NCBI GenBank assembly: GCA_027491085.1
Contig: JAIXWW010000006.1
Location: forward strand, 1 to 64,000
Source: Bacteroidota bacterium
GTDB taxonomy: Bacteria > Bacteroidota > Bacteroidia > UKL13-3
Reading direction: 5' to 3'
DNA length: 64,000 nucleotides
This document shows positions 46,412 to 55,454 of the stretch, piece after piece. Both the position numbers and the translations under genes were made by a program. The notes under the pieces are model-generated. The model was not told where the DNA came from and ran no database searches. It saw only the letters and a list, made by a program, of their open reading frames with translations. The stretch's first letter is position 1; the number at the start of each line of letters is the position of its first letter.

Positions 46412-46720
46412 TCAAACTTTAATTTCAACATCAACACCACTTGGCAATTCAAGTTTCATAAGAGCATCTACAGTTTTTGCAGTACTGCTATATATGTCTA
46501 AAATTCTTTTGTAAGAACACAATTGAAACTGCTCTCTTGCCTTTTTATTTACGTGTGGCGAACGTAATACTGTATAAATTTTCTTTTGTGTTGGAAGTGG
46601 AATTGGACCACTAACAATAGCACCAGTGCTTTTTACAGTCTTAACGATTTTTTCTGCTGACTTGTCAACTAGATTGTAATCGAAACTTTTTAACTTAATT
46701 CTTATTTTTTGGCTCACCAT
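46412..46720 (-). CDS. rpsJ: 30S ribosomal protein S10
   Basis: 102 residues: [38 protein letters not shown] and the [19 protein letters not shown] end. S10 also serves as NusE in antitermination. It sits 11 nt after fusA, so str and S10 operons are joined here. Confidence 0.97.
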   Translation of the reverse strand: MVSQKIRIKLKSFDYNLVDKSAEKIVKTVKSTGAIVSGPIPLPTQKKIYTVLRSPHVNKKAREQFQLCSYKRILDIYSSTAKTVDALMKLELPSGVDVEIKV

Positions 46721-46731
46721 TATTATTAAGC

Positions 46732-48828
46732 TTATGCTTTTCCGTTAATTTTTGCTAATATTTCTTCTTGAACATTTCTAGGGGCTTCAGTATAGTGACT
46801 GAATTCCATTGTAGAAGTAGCTCTTCCTGAAGACAAAGTTCTTAATTGGGTAACGTATCCAAACATTTCTGCTAAAGGTACTTTAGCTTTTACCACTTGA
46901 GAACCAGCTCTGCTATCCATTCCTTCTAATTGTCCACGTCTTCTATTTAAATCACCAATAACATCACCCATATTTTCTTCAGGGGTTAGTACCTCTAATT
47001 TCATAATAGGTTCTAATAGAACTGGTTTAGCTTTTCTTGATGCTTCTTTGAAGCCCATTCTAGCTGCTAATTCAAATGATAATGAATCCGAATCTACTGC
47101 GTGGAATGAACCATCAAATAAACGAACTTTTAAACTTTCAACAGCGTATCCAGCTAAAACTCCATTGTTCATTGCACCTTTGAATCCTTTTTCAACTGAA
47201 GGGATAAATTCTTTTGGAATAGCTCCACCAACAATCTCATTTACAAATTCTAAACCAACTTTATCTGGATCGCCAGGTATTAATTCGAATTGAATATCTG
47301 CAAATTTACCTCTACCACCTGATTGCTTTTTATAGCTTTCTCTGTGTGTAACAGGTACTGTAATAGTTTCTTTGTAAGATACTTGTGGAGCACCTTGATT
47401 AACTTCTACTTTAAACTCACGTCTTAAGCGATCTACGATGATTTCCAAATGTAATTCACCCATTCCAGAGATTACAGTTTGTCCAGTCTCTTCGTCAGTT
47501 TTTACTTTAAATGTAGGATCCTCTTCTGCTAATTTAGCCAAAGCCATACCTAATTTATCTGAATCGGCTTGAGTTTTAGGCTCAACCGCCAAACCAATAA
47601 CTGGTTCAGGGAAATCCATAGACTCTAATACAATTGGGTGTTTTTCATCACACAAAGTATCACCAGTTTTTATATCTTTAAAACCAACAGCAGCTCCAAT
47701 ATCTCCTGCACCTAAGCTATCAATAGGGTTTTGCTTATTAGCATGCATTTGGAAGATACGAGATATACGCTCTTTGTTACCACTACGAGTATTTAAAACA
47801 TAAGAACCAGCATCTAATTTTCCAGAGTATGCACGCATGAATGCTAAACGACCAACAAATGGATCTGTAGCAATTTTAAATGCTAAAGCTGCAAAAGGTT
47901 CATCATATGAAGGTTTACGTTTTACCTCTTCATTTGTATCAGGATTTATACCTGTAACGCTTTGCTTATCCATAGGACTAGGTAATAATTCCATTACTAA
48001 GTCTAACATGGTTTGAACACCTTTATTTTTGAAAGAAGAACCACATAACATTGGAACTATTTTCATATCAATAACAGCAGCACGTAAAGCATCTAATATT
48101 TCTCTTTCTGAAATACTAGTAGGATCTTCAAAGAATTTCTCCATTAGCTTATCGTCATATTCTGATACAGCTTCCAATAACTTTTCTCTCCACATTAGAG
48201 ATTCTTCCATCATTTCTTCTGGAATTGGAATTTCTTGGAAAGTCATACCCTTATCGTGCTCATTCCAAATCATTCCACGGAAGTTGATTAAATCAACAAC
48301 ACCTTTGAAACTATCTTCAGCACCTATTGGTAATTGTAAAGGAACTGCATTGCTACCTAACATTTCTTTAACTTGTTTTACCACGTTTAAGAAGTCAGCA
48401 CCAGAGCGGTCCATTTTGTTAACGAAGCCCAAACGAGCTACGTTATAATTATTAGCTAATCTCCAATTAGTTTCTGATTGAGGCTCAACACCATCAACAG
48501 CACTAAATAAGAAAACTAAACCATCTAATACACGTAATTAACGATTTACCTCAACGGTAAAATCAACGTGACCAGGGGTATCAATAATATTGATTTGGTA
48601 TTTATTACCTCTGTATGCCCAAGGCACAGTAGTTGCAGCAGAAGTGATTGTTATTCCACGTTCAGCTTCTTGTACCATCCAATCCATTGTAGAAGCACCA
48701 TCATGAACTTCACCAATTTTATGGTTAACACCAGAATAGTATAATATACGCTCAGTTGTTGTAGTTTTACCTGCATCAATGTGAGCTGCAATTCCTATGT
48801 TTCTTGTTAGTTTTAGGTCGCGAGACAT
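46732..48828 (-). pseudogene. fusA: Elongation factor G with in-frame stop at codon 97
   Basis: A 699-codon frame, normal for EF-G. The G domain starts [20 protein letters not shown] with the P-loop [14 protein letters not shown] and G3 [12 protein letters not shown]. The TAA at 48538-48540 falls between VNR and LRVLDGL, where EF-G has Ser; TCA to TAA is a single base change (T for G at 48539 on plus). The frame is otherwise open to 46732: NKMD (G4), domain II, then [15 protein letters not shown] and the domain IV-V end. EF-G is essential, so a base error, readthrough or a second fusA copy is needed to explain it. It sits between rpsG and rpsJ. Confidence 0.93.
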
Positions 48829-48850
48829 TTTATTTTACTCTTTTAATTTA

Positions 48851-49321
48851 TTATGATAATTTAAAGTGAGAGAACGCTTTATTAGCATCAGCCATTTTGT
48901 GCGTGTCTTCTCTTTTCTTAACTGAAGCACCTTCGTTTTTTGAAGCAGCAATAATTTCAGCAGCCAATTTATCTGACATAGATTTTTCGCTACGTCTGCG
49001 GCTATATAAAATTAACCATTTCATACCAACAGCTACTTTTCTATCAGCAGGAACTTCAATCGGAATTTGGAAAGTTGAACCTCCAACTCTTCTTGCTTTT
49101 ACCTCTACTGAAGGCATCACGTTATTTAATGCTTTTTTCCAAACATCGATACCGCGTTCTTGAAGTTTAGCTTCTACTTTATCTAATGCTTCGTAGAATA
49201 TTGCGTAAGAAGTATTTTTCTTACCACTCCACATCATATTATTTACAAACCTTGTAACCAAAGTATCATTAAACTTTGGATCAGGTGTTAAAATGCGTTT
49301 TTTAGGTTTTGATTTTCTCAT
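48851..49321 (-). CDS. rpsG: 30S ribosomal protein S7
   Basis: 156 residues: MRKSKPKKRILTPDPKFND start, VNNMMWSGKKNTSYAIFYEA, the beta-hairpin VEVKARRVGGSTFQIPIEV, and a C-terminus ANKAFSHFKLS. A primary binder of the 16S 3' domain. Between rpsL and fusA. Confidence 0.97.
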   Translation of the reverse strand: MRKSKPKKRILTPDPKFNDTLVTRFVNNMMWSGKKNTSYAIFYEALDKVEAKLQERGIDVWKKALNNVMPSVEVKARRVGGSTFQIPIEVPADRKVAVGMKWLILYSRRRSEKSMSDKLAAEIIAASKNEGASVKKREDTHKMADANKAFSHFKLS

Positions 49322-49349
49322 TGTAATCTATTGCTTTTAGGCTTCTAAA

Positions 49350-49766
49350 TTATTTTTTCTTTTTGCCTTTGGCGTCTGCTGCAGGAGCTGCTCCTGGTTT
49401 AGGACGTTTAGTTCCATATTTAGAGCGTTGTTGTGTTCTACCTTCAACACCCGCAGTATCTAATGCACCACGAACAATGTGATATCTTACACCCGGTAAA
49501 TCTTTAACACGACCACCACGTACTAAAACGATAGAGTGTTCTTGTAAATTGTGACCTTCTCCAGGAATGTAAGCATTTACTTCGTTTCCGTTAGTTAAAC
49601 GAACACGAGCTACTTTACGCATTGCTGAATTTGGTTTCTTTGGCGTAGTAGTGTAAACACGAGTACAAACACCTCTACGTTGAGGACAGTTGTCTAGTGC
49701 TGGTGATTTACTTTTAAAAACCACATCGGTACGACCTTTTCTAATAAGCTGTTGTATAGTTGGCAT
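49350..49766 (-). CDS. rpsL: 30S ribosomal protein S12
   Basis: 138 residues. [12 protein letters not shown] start, then [20 protein letters not shown] (with the Lys that mutates in streptomycin resistance) and [18 protein letters not shown]. The Lys-rich tail after KYGTKRPK is a phylum-typical extension. First gene of the superoperon, behind two promoters. Confidence 0.97.
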   Translation of the reverse strand: MPTIQQLIRKGRTDVVFKSKSPALDNCPQRRGVCTRVYTTTPKKPNSAMRKVARVRLTNGNEVNAYIPGEGHNLQEHSIVLVRGGRVKDLPGVRYHIVRGALDTAGVEGRTQQRSKYGTKRPKPGAAPAADAKGKKKK

Positions 49767-49803
49767 ATTAATTAAATTCTTATAACCTCTTTTTTAGGGG
49801 CTG

Positions 49804-49834
49804 CAAAGGTAGATGAATAATCTTGCAAAACAAA
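49804..49834 (-). promoter_or_regulatory. rpsL proximal promoter
   Basis: TTTG, exactly 19 bases, then TACCTTTG on the minus strand, followed by CAGCCCC. The start site would be about 30 nt before the S12 start codon. Confidence 0.78.
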
Positions 49835-49951
49835 TGCGCAACAAAAAATATTTTAATAAAGAGCTAAAATACTATTTTGCTGAGCGGGTTGAATTGAAAA
49901 AACTAACCATCAGACAATGCCGCTTGGGACTTTTCCCGTTTAAAGGGGGTG

Positions 49952-49982
49952 CAAATATAATTATCTTATTTACTAATACAAG
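49952..49982 (-). promoter_or_regulatory. rpsL distal promoter
   Basis: CTTG, exactly 19 bases, then TATATTTG on the minus strand, followed by CACCCCC. It would give a leader of about 175 nt. Confidence 0.68.
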
Positions 49983-50044
49983 TTTTATTGTGAGTTTTTT
50001 TTTATTTTGTTTTGAAAAACAGTCAATAACAAAAAAAATTGCAT

Positions 50045-50070
50045 AAAAAAACCGCAACTATAGCTGCGGT
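50045..50070 (-). terminator. Terminator of the TerB-like gene
   Basis: ACCGCA (50051-50056) pairs with TGCGGT (50065-50070) with further inner pairing, followed by six T on the minus strand. Confidence 0.68.
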
Positions 50071-50096
50071 TCTGGTTTTTTAAATTATTTATAATA

Positions 50097-50462
50097 TTAC
50101 TCTAAGCCCCACGAATCATATAATGTATTTATGAACTTATTTTCTTGGTTCTCCATTTTTTTTTTTTTTTTACAAATTTTCATAGCAAATTGTAGCAGTT
50201 TATTTCTTTCACTATTTGTGCTAAGTTTGAAGAAATGTTCAGCAATTTCAATAAAATGCGGCATTATTTCGCTTAAGGGGAAGGCTCTTAAAAAGGCTTG
50301 TTCCTTAATTAAATCGATTGGTTGTTTATAATTTCTTTCCAAAAAATCTAATAGTACATGTCCTTCAGCTTTTTCTATTTTACCATCAGCTTTTGATAAT
50401 ATCATTAATAAATGAAAACCGGCCTCAGTCTTGTTCATTTTATTTATAAAGTGGGTAGGCAT
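50097..50462 (-). CDS. TerB-like helical protein
   Basis: A 121-residue all-helical protein. The segment HLLMILSKADGKIEKAEGHV resembles the TerB/DjlA metal-binding start (A-D-G-x-I-x-x-x-E), suggesting the tellurite-resistance TerB superfamily, but similarity covers little else. Coding sequence contains a run of sixteen A (T at 50156-50171) giving five Lys and the A of an ATG codon, which is prone to slippage. Function unknown. Downstream of bcp by 124 nt. Confidence 0.6.
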   Translation of the reverse strand: MPTHFINKMNKTEAGFHLLMILSKADGKIEKAEGHVLLDFLERNYKQPIDLIKEQAFLRAFPLSEIMPHFIEIAEHFFKLSTNSERNKLLQFAMKICKKKKKMENQENKFINTLYDSWGLE

Positions 50463-50586
50463 ATTGAGTGAGTTAATTTTTAGTGAAAATAAAAATTATT
50501 TTGACAATTGCAAAATAATTTAAACTTTTTATCGAAAATTTTAAAAAGCAAAATATTTGACAAACCTGAATTAAAACTATTAGTTT

Positions 50587-51036
50587 TTAAATCAATTGTT
50601 TAGTATGAGCTTTGGTATCTACCTTTTCAATTACTTTTTCAATTATTCCTTTTTCATTTATAACAAAAGTACTGCGCAAAATGCCCATATAGGTTTTACC
50701 ATACATACTTTTTTCACCCCAAGCACCATAAGCTTCGGCTACTTCGTGGTCAATATCGGCCAATAAACTAAAAGGAAGTTCATATTTGGCTATAAACTTT
50801 ACATGCGATTTTTCTGTATCCGGACTAACTCCAAGTATTTCGTAACCTTGAGCTTGAAAAGTGTGGTAGTTATCTCTTAAATCACAAGCTTCTGCAGTAC
50901 AGCCAGGAGTTGAATCTTTAGGATAAAAATATAAAACCAATTTTTTGCCTTTATAATCGGATAATGAAACCTTCTCTCCTTTTTCGTTGGTACTTGTAAA
51001 TGCTGGGGCTTTATCGCCTATTGTTAGTTTAGTCAT
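50587..51036 (-). CDS. bcp: Thioredoxin-dependent thiol peroxidase (BCP/PrxQ)
   Basis: A 149-residue peroxiredoxin that reduces hydroperoxides with thioredoxin. The peroxidatic Cys lies in FYPKDSTPGCTAEACDLRDN, which also holds the resolving Cys five residues on (TPGCTAEAC). Full length. Preceded by two degenerate copies of the TGCTGAGCTTGTCGAAGCA word. Confidence 0.94.
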   Translation of the reverse strand: MTKLTIGDKAPAFTSTNEKGEKVSLSDYKGKKLVLYFYPKDSTPGCTAEACDLRDNYHTFQAQGYEILGVSPDTEKSHVKFIAKYELPFSLLADIDHEVAEAYGAWGEKSMYGKTYMGILRSTFVINEKGIIEKVIEKVDTKAHTKQLI

Positions 51037-51105
51037 ATATTTAAGTTCTTAGTTTTTATTACTTAGTTCTCAGTTGCTGCGCTTTTCAAAGCATTAGCTG
51101 TTGTT

Positions 51106-51124
51106 TGCTGAGCTTGTCGAAGCA
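51106..51124. repeat. Dispersed word TGCTGAGCTTGTCGAAGCA
   Basis: A 19-bp word upstream of bcp with an imperfect neighbour copy at about 51074-51093. The same word (as GCTTCGACAAGCTCAGC) is known to me from intergenic regions of other bacteria. Confidence 0.5.
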
Positions 51125-51133
51125 TTAATTTTA

Positions 51134-52930
51134 TTATTCAAAAGCAATTGGTATGGTAAAAGTTTTTTCTGCCACATTTCCTTTTTTATCAGTAACACGA
51201 ATAAGTACTTCTGGTTTTATAATAGCCGTGTTTTTTAGTTTACTATCCTTATTTTGAGCTACTAAATTATACCAAATTTTATCGAAATGATAGGTAAGCA
51301 TATTGCTTTTAGCATCAAAATCTAATAAAATCCACTCACCGTTAAGGTAACCTTCATATTTACCAATTCCGCTAAAATTATCCTTTATTTCAAAATAAAA
51401 ATGTAGGCTATCACTTAAAGCTTCCTCAGTATTAATAAATACTTGCTTTATGCTTGGTGCTATGGTATCAATCGTAACAAAATAATGTCCAAAATTACTT
51501 GCTTTTCCCTTTACCACTCCCCCATCATAATTTCCACCAGCACTTCTAAAATCTTTTCTATCTTTAAAATAATAAGCCAAAAGTAACTTGCTTTGATATT
51601 TTAGATAACCACTGAAAGGTTTGATTGCAATATCTGCCGCTTTGTGAAGTGATGCAGTTGGGTTGAATACTTGATAGATTTTGCTTAATGCGGGCTCTTG
51701 GATAGATTTTAATAAGCCAAAATCATAAAACACAGTATCATCAACAGATTTAGCATCCAATTCAAACAAAAATTCCTTTGTTTTGATGGTATTCTTTTTT
51801 AATGGATAAAAAGCCTTTTTAGGTTTGATTGACTTTAAATAATCTTGCTTTTCCTTATCCATTTTACTAGTTAAACCAACAATTGGAATTAGTAGTATAA
51901 ATTTATTTTGGTTAAAATCTTTTACTTCAAAAGCCAATGTATCGCGCATGTTTTTTGTTACTAAAATTTTTCCCTTTAAAACATTGGTTTGATAAGTACT
52001 AAATTCATTTCCATCATCTACAAAACACTTCTGAACTCGGGTTTTTGCGGCTTTGTAAAACGGATAATCAATATGCGCATTAATATACTTGCTTTCATCA
52101 AAAGCAAATTGATTTAAGGTATGGCTAAATGCAAGTTTATTTTGGCTTTTTAAACTATATTCATAAATTCCTTTTTCATCGGTAGGATTGTGAATATAAT
52201 CGTAAGCTTCAATGCCAAAACCATACATTTCTGCTGGTAATTCAAGTACTTTTTTATAAATAAATTGATTTGGAAAATTGGTTGGAATAATGGTTTGGTG
52301 GTTGATTTTTAGCTCTTGTTTTAGTAGAAGTCCGTCTGGAACAAAATTATAAACAAACACATTTTTTATGATGGGATTTAAGGTATCAAAAGGTATAATT
52401 CCAAATAAAGCAGGATTGATAATTTTTTCGGATTTAGTGTTTCTTATTTCAAAATGAACATGCGGACCAGAACTCCCACCACTATTACCACTTAAGCCAA
52501 TGGTATCGCCTTTTCTTACCAATAAAATAGTTTTTTCAAATACATAATCAAACTCAAAAGTTTGGTTTTTATACTGATAATTTTGAATCCACTCGGCTAT
52601 TTTTCCTGAGTATTTTTGCAAATGTCCATAAACGGTGGTGTACCCATTTGGATGATCTAAATAAATGGCTTTGCCATAGCCAATGCTTTGAATTTTTATA
52701 CGCGAAACATAACCATCCGCACTAGCAAATACAGGTAAACCCTCGCGCTGATTAGTACGTAAGTCCATTCCACTATGAAAATGATTATCTCGCAAACCAC
52801 CAAAAGGCGAAACCAAACTTGGCAATGAATCTAGCGGATAACGAAAATAATTTTGCGGATAATTTTGTGCATTTGTTTTAATTGTAAAAGCCGTAAAAAC
52901 AATTAATAAAATTAATCTCCATTTTAACAT
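51134..52930 (-). CDS. M23 family metallopeptidase with large C-terminal region
   Basis: 598 residues from the Met at 52930; a start at 52951 is possible but extends the signal peptide unnaturally. A Sec signal ends near KTNAQ. The LytM/M23 peptidase domain (about 25-165) shows HFHSGMDLR and SSGPHVHFEI, giving the zinc ligands. About 430 residues of beta-rich sequence without recognised motif follow. Probable periplasmic cell-wall endopeptidase. Downstream of the FAH-family gene. Confidence 0.86.
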   Translation of the reverse strand: MLKWRLILLIVFTAFTIKTNAQNYPQNYFRYPLDSLPSLVSPFGGLRDNHFHSGMDLRTNQREGLPVFASADGYVSRIKIQSIGYGKAIYLDHPNGYTTVYGHLQKYSGKIAEWIQNYQYKNQTFEFDYVFEKTILLVRKGDTIGLSGNSGGSSGPHVHFEIRNTKSEKIINPALFGIIPFDTLNPIIKNVFVYNFVPDGLLLKQELKINHQTIIPTNFPNQFIYKKVLELPAEMYGFGIEAYDYIHNPTDEKGIYEYSLKSQNKLAFSHTLNQFAFDESKYINAHIDYPFYKAAKTRVQKCFVDDGNEFSTYQTNVLKGKILVTKNMRDTLAFEVKDFNQNKFILLIPIVGLTSKMDKEKQDYLKSIKPKKAFYPLKKNTIKTKEFLFELDAKSVDDTVFYDFGLLKSIQEPALSKIYQVFNPTASLHKAADIAIKPFSGYLKYQSKLLLAYYFKDRKDFRSAGGNYDGGVVKGKASNFGHYFVTIDTIAPSIKQVFINTEEALSDSLHFYFEIKDNFSGIGKYEGYLNGEWILLDFDAKSNMLTYHFDKIWYNLVAQNKDSKLKNTAIIKPEVLIRVTDKKGNVAEKTFTIPIAFE

Positions 52931-52990
52931 ATAAAATAAATTGAACCACATAGATACATAGAAAACATAGCATTTAATAAAAAATTAAAT

Positions 52991-53599
52991 TTATTTTACA
53001 TCACAAGTAAGCATTAAATCATTGCCAATAAAACCTTCTAGCTTATCGCCAATATTAACTTGACTAACACCTGCTGGAGTGCCGGTATAAATTAAATCGC
53101 CCACTTTTAAAGTAAAATATTGCGATACAAAACTTACAATTTGTTCAAAAGAAAATATCATTTGAGCGGTGTTTCCTTTTTGCACCACCTGACCATTTTT
53201 TTGTAAACTAAAATCAATATTTTTTAAATCCATGTTTTCAATATTGATAAAATTACCAATTGGAGCTGAACCATCAAATGCTTTGGCCAATTCCCATGGT
53301 AGACCTTTTGATTTCAGTTCTGACTGTACATCGCGGGCAGTAAAATCAATGCCTAAGGCAATTTCTGAAAAATAATTGCGGGCAAATTTTTCCTGAATTT
53401 TTTTTCCCACTTTATTAATTTTTATAACCAATTCCACCTCATGGTGCACATCGTTACTAAAACTTGGTAAATAAAAAGCTTCATTATTTTTAAGCAAAGC
53501 AGTATCAGGCTTACTAAATATTACTGGATTTTCAGGAACAGCATTACCCAATTCCTTAGCATGTTCGCTATAATTACGGCCTACACAAAGTATTTTCAT
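52991..53599 (-). CDS. Fumarylacetoacetate hydrolase family protein
   Basis: A 202-residue FAH-fold protein: ILCVGRNYSEHAKELGN start, VHHEVELVIKINKVG with the metal-binding Glu pair, and LGIDFTARDVQS. Length and motifs match the FAHD1/acylpyruvase or oxaloacetate decarboxylase subgroup; exact substrate is uncertain. Divergent from menD. Confidence 0.87.
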   Translation of the reverse strand: MKILCVGRNYSEHAKELGNAVPENPVIFSKPDTALLKNNEAFYLPSFSNDVHHEVELVIKINKVGKKIQEKFARNYFSEIALGIDFTARDVQSELKSKGLPWELAKAFDGSAPIGNFINIENMDLKNIDFSLQKNGQVVQKGNTAQMIFSFEQIVSFVSQYFTLKVGDLIYTGTPAGVSQVNIGDKLEGFIGNDLMLTCDVK

Positions 53600-53686
53600 T
53601 TATTAAAAGTATCAATTTTTGCTGCGAATATATTTTTATATTGAATAAAATGATTGACAAAAAATAATTATCAAAAATCATTCATT

Positions 53687-55390
53687 ATGCTTGTAAATAC
53701 CCTTTACTTTGCGAAGCTTTTGAATAACCAAGTAACTATATTATCTAAACTTTGCAGCGATTTTGGAATTGAGCATGCTGTAATTTGTCCAGGCTCGCGT
53801 TCTGCGCCATTGGTGTTTGCTTTTAACCGTAATAAAAACATTAAAACTTACGCTATTGTTGATGAACGAAGTGCTGGCTATATTGCCCTTGGTATGGTAC
53901 AACAATTACAAAAACCAGTAGCCTTAATTTGTACCAGTGGCACTGCGGCCCTTAATTTTTTTCCAGCAATAGCCGAAGCATTTTATCAAAAAATTCCTTT
54001 AGTTGTTTTAACTGCCGATAGACCCGCTGAATTGCTTAATCAACAAGATGGACAAATGATTAACCAAGTGAACGTTTTTGGAAGTCATGTAAGGGGAATT
54101 TTACAGTTTGAAGTTCGAAGTTCAGAGTTCGAAGTTCAAAGTTTATTAAATAAATCTATGTTTCCAGTTAAAGGACCAGTGCATATTAATGTGCCTTTGG
54201 TAGAACCTTTGTACGAAGATTTAGCAATAAGCAATGAGCTCCCGATGCATCGGGAGGTAATAGGCAATAATGAAATAAAAAATAATGATTTTGATGCCAC
54301 TCAATTAATCAATGCTTTACAAAAATGTGATTCTAATAAACCAAAAGTTATTCTTGTTGGGCAAGGTTTTCCTAACCAAGAATTAGCTGCAGTTTTAAAA
54401 AGTTTGGAACAAAAAGGCTTTGTAATTTTAGCAGATGTAGTTTCAAATCAACATGAAAGTACTTCTATTTCGCATTGCGATTTGATTATTGCGCAAGCAA
54501 CATCCGAAATTTTAAAAACTTTAGAACCTGATTTGATTATAAGCTTGGGTGGACCTGTTTTATCGAAAGCATTAAAACTTTGGCTAAAAAAGCAAAAACC
54601 ACTCTTTCATTTTAGAATTCAACAAGATGATGTTTTGGTAAACACTTATGATAATGTTACCGATTATTTAATTACAGATAATATTACACCACTAAAATTT
54701 ATTACGGAACATTTTATTCCTAAAAATTTATTTTTGAATAATTGGCAAGAAATAAATGCCAAAGCAAAAAAGCTAGTAACTGATTTTACCCAAAATAATC
54801 AAACTGTGTTTAATGAATTGGTTGCTGTAAATACTGTTTTGGAGCAATTGCCAAACCAAAGTCAATTACAAATTGCTAACAGCACTGCTATACGCTATGT
54901 GAGTTATTTGGGTTTACCAAACAAAAATTTAACCGTTTTTTGCAACAGAGGCACAAGCGGAATTGATGGTTGTACCTCAACTGCATTGGGCGCAGCTTTA
55001 GTTAATAATAAAATTACCACTTTAATTACGGGCGATTTGGCGTTTTTTTACGATAGAAATGCTTTTTGGAACAATTATATTCCAAACAATTTGCGTGTAA
55101 TTTTATTAAATAATCATGGAGGAGGAATTTTTAATTTAATTGACGGACCAAGCAGTGCGCCCGAATTAGATAAATTCTTTTTAACCAAACATACACTAAA
55201 AGCAAAAAATTTAGCTGCCGATTTTGGATTAATTTACGAAAATTGCACTTCGCAAAATGAATTGAACCAAGCATTAAATTCGTTTTTTGAACCTTCGGAA
55301 ACAGCTAAAATATTGGAACTAAGTTTTGATATGAATAAAAGTGCGGAAGTTTATAAAGCGTTTAGGAAAATGAAAATTGACCATAGTTAA
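53687..55390 (+). CDS. menD: 2-succinyl-5-enolpyruvyl-6-hydroxy-3-cyclohexene-1-carboxylate synthase
   Basis: 567 residues from the ATG at 53687; an in-frame TTG at 53654 is not needed. A thiamine-diphosphate enzyme joining isochorismate and 2-oxoglutarate in menaquinone synthesis. Motifs: VICPGSRSAPL, DERSAGYIALGM, ICTSGTAALNF, then the ThDP region GTSGIDGCTSTALGAAL, TGDLAFFYDRNAFW and LNNHGGGIFN. Two oddities lie at about residues 145-190: a run of near-identical GAAGTTC words (VRSSEFEVQ) and an 18-bp palindrome encoding ELPMHRE. Confidence 0.93.
   Translation: MLVNTLYFAKLLNNQVTILSKLCSDFGIEHAVICPGSRSAPLVFAFNRNKNIKTYAIVDERSAGYIALGMVQQLQKPVALICTSGTAALNFFPAIAEAFYQKIPLVVLTADRPAELLNQQDGQMINQVNVFGSHVRGILQFEVRSSEFEVQSLLNKSMFPVKGPVHINVPLVEPLYEDLAISNELPMHREVIGNNEIKNNDFDATQLINALQKCDSNKPKVILVGQGFPNQELAAVLKSLEQKGFVILADVVSNQHESTSISHCDLIIAQATSEILKTLEPDLIISLGGPVLSKALKLWLKKQKPLFHFRIQQDDVLVNTYDNVTDYLITDNITPLKFITEHFIPKNLFLNNWQEINAKAKKLVTDFTQNNQTVFNELVAVNTVLEQLPNQSQLQIANSTAIRYVSYLGLPNKNLTVFCNRGTSGIDGCTSTALGAALVNNKITTLITGDLAFFYDRNAFWNNYIPNNLRVILLNNHGGGIFNLIDGPSSAPELDKFFLTKHTLKAKNLAADFGLIYENCTSQNELNQALNSFFEPSETAKILELSFDMNKSAEVYKAFRKMKIDHS
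54239..54256. repeat. Palindrome CTCCCGATGCATCGGGAG inside menD
   Basis: Perfect 18-bp palindrome in frame within menD, a variant of the CCCGAT...ATCGGG family at 22, 20459 and 57360 with TGCA in place of AGCT at the centre. Confidence 0.7.
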
Positions 55391-55395
55391 TAGAC

Positions 55396-55428
55396 GATAG
55401 ACCATAATTAAATTATCTATGGTCTATC
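55396..55428. repeat. Hairpin repeat between menD and menB
   Basis: GATAGACCATA (55396-55406) and TATGGTCTATC (55418-55428) pair perfectly across 11 bases. Related in wording to 19726-19750. Confidence 0.6.
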
Positions 55429-55454
55429 AACCATCAACTATAAACTAAAATAAT

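Larger units (their letters stand above)
49767..50096. other. rpsL upstream region
   Basis: No gene. It holds two promoters for rpsL on the minus strand (49804-49834 and 49952-49982), about 118 bases of possible leader between their start sites, and a terminator for the TerB-like gene (50045-50070). The plus-strand open frame here has no homology signs and runs against the promoters. Confidence 0.7.

Noticed and set aside
48433..48540. Reading the two parts of fusA as separate genes
   Set aside because: The sequence between them continues EF-G in the same frame without loss; only one codon is changed.
49813..50046. Plus-strand open frame of 77 codons upstream of rpsL
   Set aside because: It overlaps both rpsL promoters, runs opposite to all local genes and has no recognisable motif.
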